Below, piece after piece: positions 62,039 to 64,000 of a stretch of DNA of 64,000 nt. The notes beneath the pieces were generated by a model. That model had not been told where the DNA came from and ran no database searches. It worked only from the letters and a program-made list of their open reading frames with translations. This stretch comes from Geminocystis sp. GBBB08 (GTDB lineage Bacteria > Cyanobacteriota > Cyanobacteriia > Cyanobacteriales > Cyanobacteriaceae). The stretch lies in assembly GCF_016743215.1 (NCBI RefSeq), contig NZ_VRZC01000002.1:1-64000 (forward strand), written 5' to 3'. The translations under genes and the position numbers were made by a program. The number at the start of each line of letters is the position of its first letter. The stretch's first letter is position 1.

Positions 62039-62062
62039 AAGTCCTATTTAGGGCTTTTTTTT
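62039..62062 (+). terminator. Intrinsic terminator
   Basis: aagtcctatttagggctttttttt. Confidence 0.8.
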
Positions 62063-62176
62063 ATCCTTATTCTTTTTGGGCTTTTCTTACCCTTTGAGAA
62101 TTGTACTTTGTCATTGCTTTCGCTAAAGAATTGTGTTTTTGAAATTGAAACTAAAACTTTAAATTAGAGTAAAAAT

Positions 62177-62866
62177 ATGACTGCATTTGTAAAAGATGGA
62201 TTTGCCGTAAGAATACCTAATATTCCGAGTCGTTATCGTGCTAATTGCTCGAAAGATTATGGTTTATTTGTTCATGGCGACACAAAAGATAAATCATCCA
62301 GAGACGCTGAAAAACAAGGATTAACAAAAGGTGAATATGTAGAGATGGCTTTAGTTTGCCTTCAAAATAAAACATTAACTTTTGAACCTAATTATATCAA
62401 TGAACCATTTACCGAAGTATGGGGTATTCCGACAGCCGGTGAAATGAAGACTCAATTTTCAGCTAATGCGTCTGAACTTTCTACTTTCTTATTACATCGT
62501 CAATCAATGGATAATTTAGCAAAACTTGTTGAACAATTTTCTAAAAATGCCTTTGATGAATGGGTCTCTGAAGGAATGAAAGATGATTATAATGAGTTTG
62601 CAATTACCAAAGCTACTGAATATTATTTCACCAATATATTTCGATTTGAGTTTGAAGAAGTAAAAGGAAAATATACTTATTATTATGTCAAATCTTCTTT
62701 CCGTAAAGCTGAAAGTAAAATTGAGAAATCTGCTTGTTTAATTGCAGAAGAAATATATCAAAAGTATCAAACAGGACTCGGTTATTGTGTCGATAACAGA
62801 CTTGAATTAAATCATAAACAATCCATCAAAATGACGGCTGAATCTTCTACTGAATTAGTTAAATAA
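62177..62866 (+). CDS. Hypothetical protein
   Basis: 229-aa ORF; GCTTTCGCT motif upstream at 62116. Confidence 0.7.
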   Translation: MTAFVKDGFAVRIPNIPSRYRANCSKDYGLFVHGDTKDKSSRDAEKQGLTKGEYVEMALVCLQNKTLTFEPNYINEPFTEVWGIPTAGEMKTQFSANASELSTFLLHRQSMDNLAKLVEQFSKNAFDEWVSEGMKDDYNEFAITKATEYYFTNIFRFEFEEVKGKYTYYYVKSSFRKAESKIEKSACLIAEEIYQKYQTGLGYCVDNRLELNHKQSIKMTAESSTELVK

Positions 62867-62874
62867 TTTCATCA

Positions 62875-62903
62875 TAGTCCTATTAATTTAGGGCTTTTTT
62901 TTA
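62875..62903 (+). terminator. Intrinsic terminator
   Basis: agtcctattaatttagggcttttttt. Confidence 0.8.
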
Positions 62904-62940
62904 TCCTTGCCCTTTTCTTATCCTTTGCCCTTCATGAATT

Positions 62941-62949
62941 GCTATCGCT
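62941..62949 (+). promoter_or_regulatory. Motif B GCTATCGCT, representative copy of 7
   Basis: Others at 55648, 56295, 56754, 57248, 57875, 62116 ahead of cassette genes. Confidence 0.7.
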
Positions 62950-62982
62950 AAAGAAGTTTGTTGTTTTTAGTAGGTAAAAATC

Positions 62983-63342
62983 ATGAATCAAATTACTTTT
63001 GCAGGAATAAAAGGTCAAGTTATCGAATCATCAGAACACGGTAATTATTTAGTAATTAAATTAAGTAATCGTATCAGTATTTGTGGTACTTTTACTAATA
63101 TTTGGCATTGGAAAGAAGAACCTGAATATGACTCTGGATTTAAAAGTTTTATTACTTATATTGGATTTAATACTGATTCCGTCAAACAGAAATATTTAGA
63201 TTTAATTAATGAAATGGGCGGAGTCGTTCGTGATGGAGAAGATAAAAGAAGTAAACAACGAGTTCAAGGAAAATTCCGTTATGAAATGAAAGTCCGTAGT
63301 TTATCTGTCGAACATTTATTAGATTTAATTACCGTCATTTAA
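62983..63342 (+). CDS. Hypothetical protein
   Basis: 119-aa ORF with motif B and terminator. Confidence 0.7.
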   Translation: MNQITFAGIKGQVIESSEHGNYLVIKLSNRISICGTFTNIWHWKEEPEYDSGFKSFITYIGFNTDSVKQKYLDLINEMGGVVRDGEDKRSKQRVQGKFRYEMKVRSLSVEHLLDLITVI

Positions 63343-63350
63343 TGTTTATT

Positions 63351-63378
63351 GCTCTCTTAATTGAGAGCTTTTTTTTAT
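63351..63378 (+). terminator. Intrinsic terminator
   Basis: gctctcttaattgagagcttttttttat. Confidence 0.88.
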
Positions 63379-63592
63379 CGGTTTTTCCTGCGGCGCCAAT
63401 CCCAAGGAAAGATGATAATCCCCTAATCTAACGATTAGAACGCAATCGATGCCAACGGCACGCTGCGCGCACACTCAGACAACAAATATCGTGGCTACCC
63501 TCTTTGATTCTTAACATATTTTTACCTGTTGATGATCTGTTAATTATCTACACTGACTTTCAAGAAGTTACCCTTTCTGAGGAGTGATTAAC

Positions 63593-63635
63593 TTTTCGTA
63601 AGAAAAAAGATTAGTTATTTCGTAAGAAAAAAGGG
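63593..63635. repeat. Two direct repeats TTCGTAAGAAAAAAG
   Basis: 63593-63610 and 63618-63635, about 40 bp upstream of the integrase start. Confidence 0.85.
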
Positions 63636-63676
63636 TATTATTAAACGTGATAAGCAATTTACGCACGACTTAAATT

Positions 63677-64000
63677 ATGAGGGATTTAAAAGAAAATACT
63701 TCCGATTCCCTTCATCTTACGAATCCTATCCCTCTAACTTGTCATCCCGCCGCCGTCTATTTATCTGGATTAGAGGATAATTCCCATCGCACTATGAAAT
63801 ATTCTTTAGATAAAATGGCTTTGCTTTTAAGTAATGGACAATGTGATTGTATGACTCTCGATTGGAGCAAATTACGTTATCATCATACTGCGGCGTTGCG
63901 TTCTGCTTTAATTAAAGAGTATAGTCCGATGACCGTTAATCTGATGTTATCAGCTTTGCGCAGGGTGTTATTGGAGGCTTATAAATTAGATTTGATTGAG
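63677..64000 (+). CDS. Tyrosine recombinase/integrase, N-terminal SAM-like domain (truncated by window edge)
   Basis: HPAAVYLSGLEDNSHRTMKYSLDKMALLLS...LRYHHTAALRSALIKEYSPMTVNLMLSALRRVLLEAYKLDLIE; not in ORF track because it runs off the end. Confidence 0.82.
   Translation, partial: MRDLKENTSDSLHLTNPIPLTCHPAAVYLSGLEDNSHRTMKYSLDKMALLLSNGQCDCMTLDWSKLRYHHTAALRSALIKEYSPMTVNLMLSALRRVLLEAYKLDLIE

Noticed and set aside
55640-63380. Terminator series as a CRISPR or integron attC array
   Set aside because: Spacing is gene-sized and hairpins end in T-tracts without attC-like core sites; consistent with intrinsic terminators.

Overview
AT-rich cyanobacterial-type DNA (HIP1-like GCGATCGC sites, TPR-CHAT proteins, RTX repeats, heptameric STRRs). 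Identifications come from reading the supplied ORF translations and recognising motifs; no database search was run. Four zones are visible. (1) 0-15 kb: a signalling/GTPase cluster (vWA/TerY-like, PP2C phosphatase, Ser/Thr kinase, large P-loop GTPase, M48 peptidase, class-3 lipase, two dynamin-like GTPases). (2) 15-31 kb: an accessory region with toxin-antitoxin modules and their remnants, an AAA ATPase + PIN pair, two TPR-CHAT loci (one interrupted by a single in-frame TGA), DUF928, RTX protein and several MITE-like repeats. (3) 31.5-38.7 kb: a defence-like island (ASCH, QueC-like/PD-(D/E)XK fusion plus partner, DUF4209/HEPN-like, HNH, Fic). (4) 38.7-64 kb: an integrated phage- or plasmid-like element (endolysin module, metacaspase, operon of unknown proteins, an array of small gene cassettes, integrase running off the right edge). 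The strongest candidate for something new is the 888-aa protein at 52817-55483. It carries a DxDGD motif and flanking motifs that resemble the double-psi beta-barrel RNA polymerase of eukaryotic RNAi-type RdRPs and YonO-like phage polymerases. Just downstream is an array of short genes with two recurrent upstream motifs (ATGTTTTCACTT, 5 copies; GCTATCGCT-like, 7 copies) and about 12 near-identical terminator hairpins. I propose as a hypothesis that the element encodes its own polymerase and dedicated promoters.
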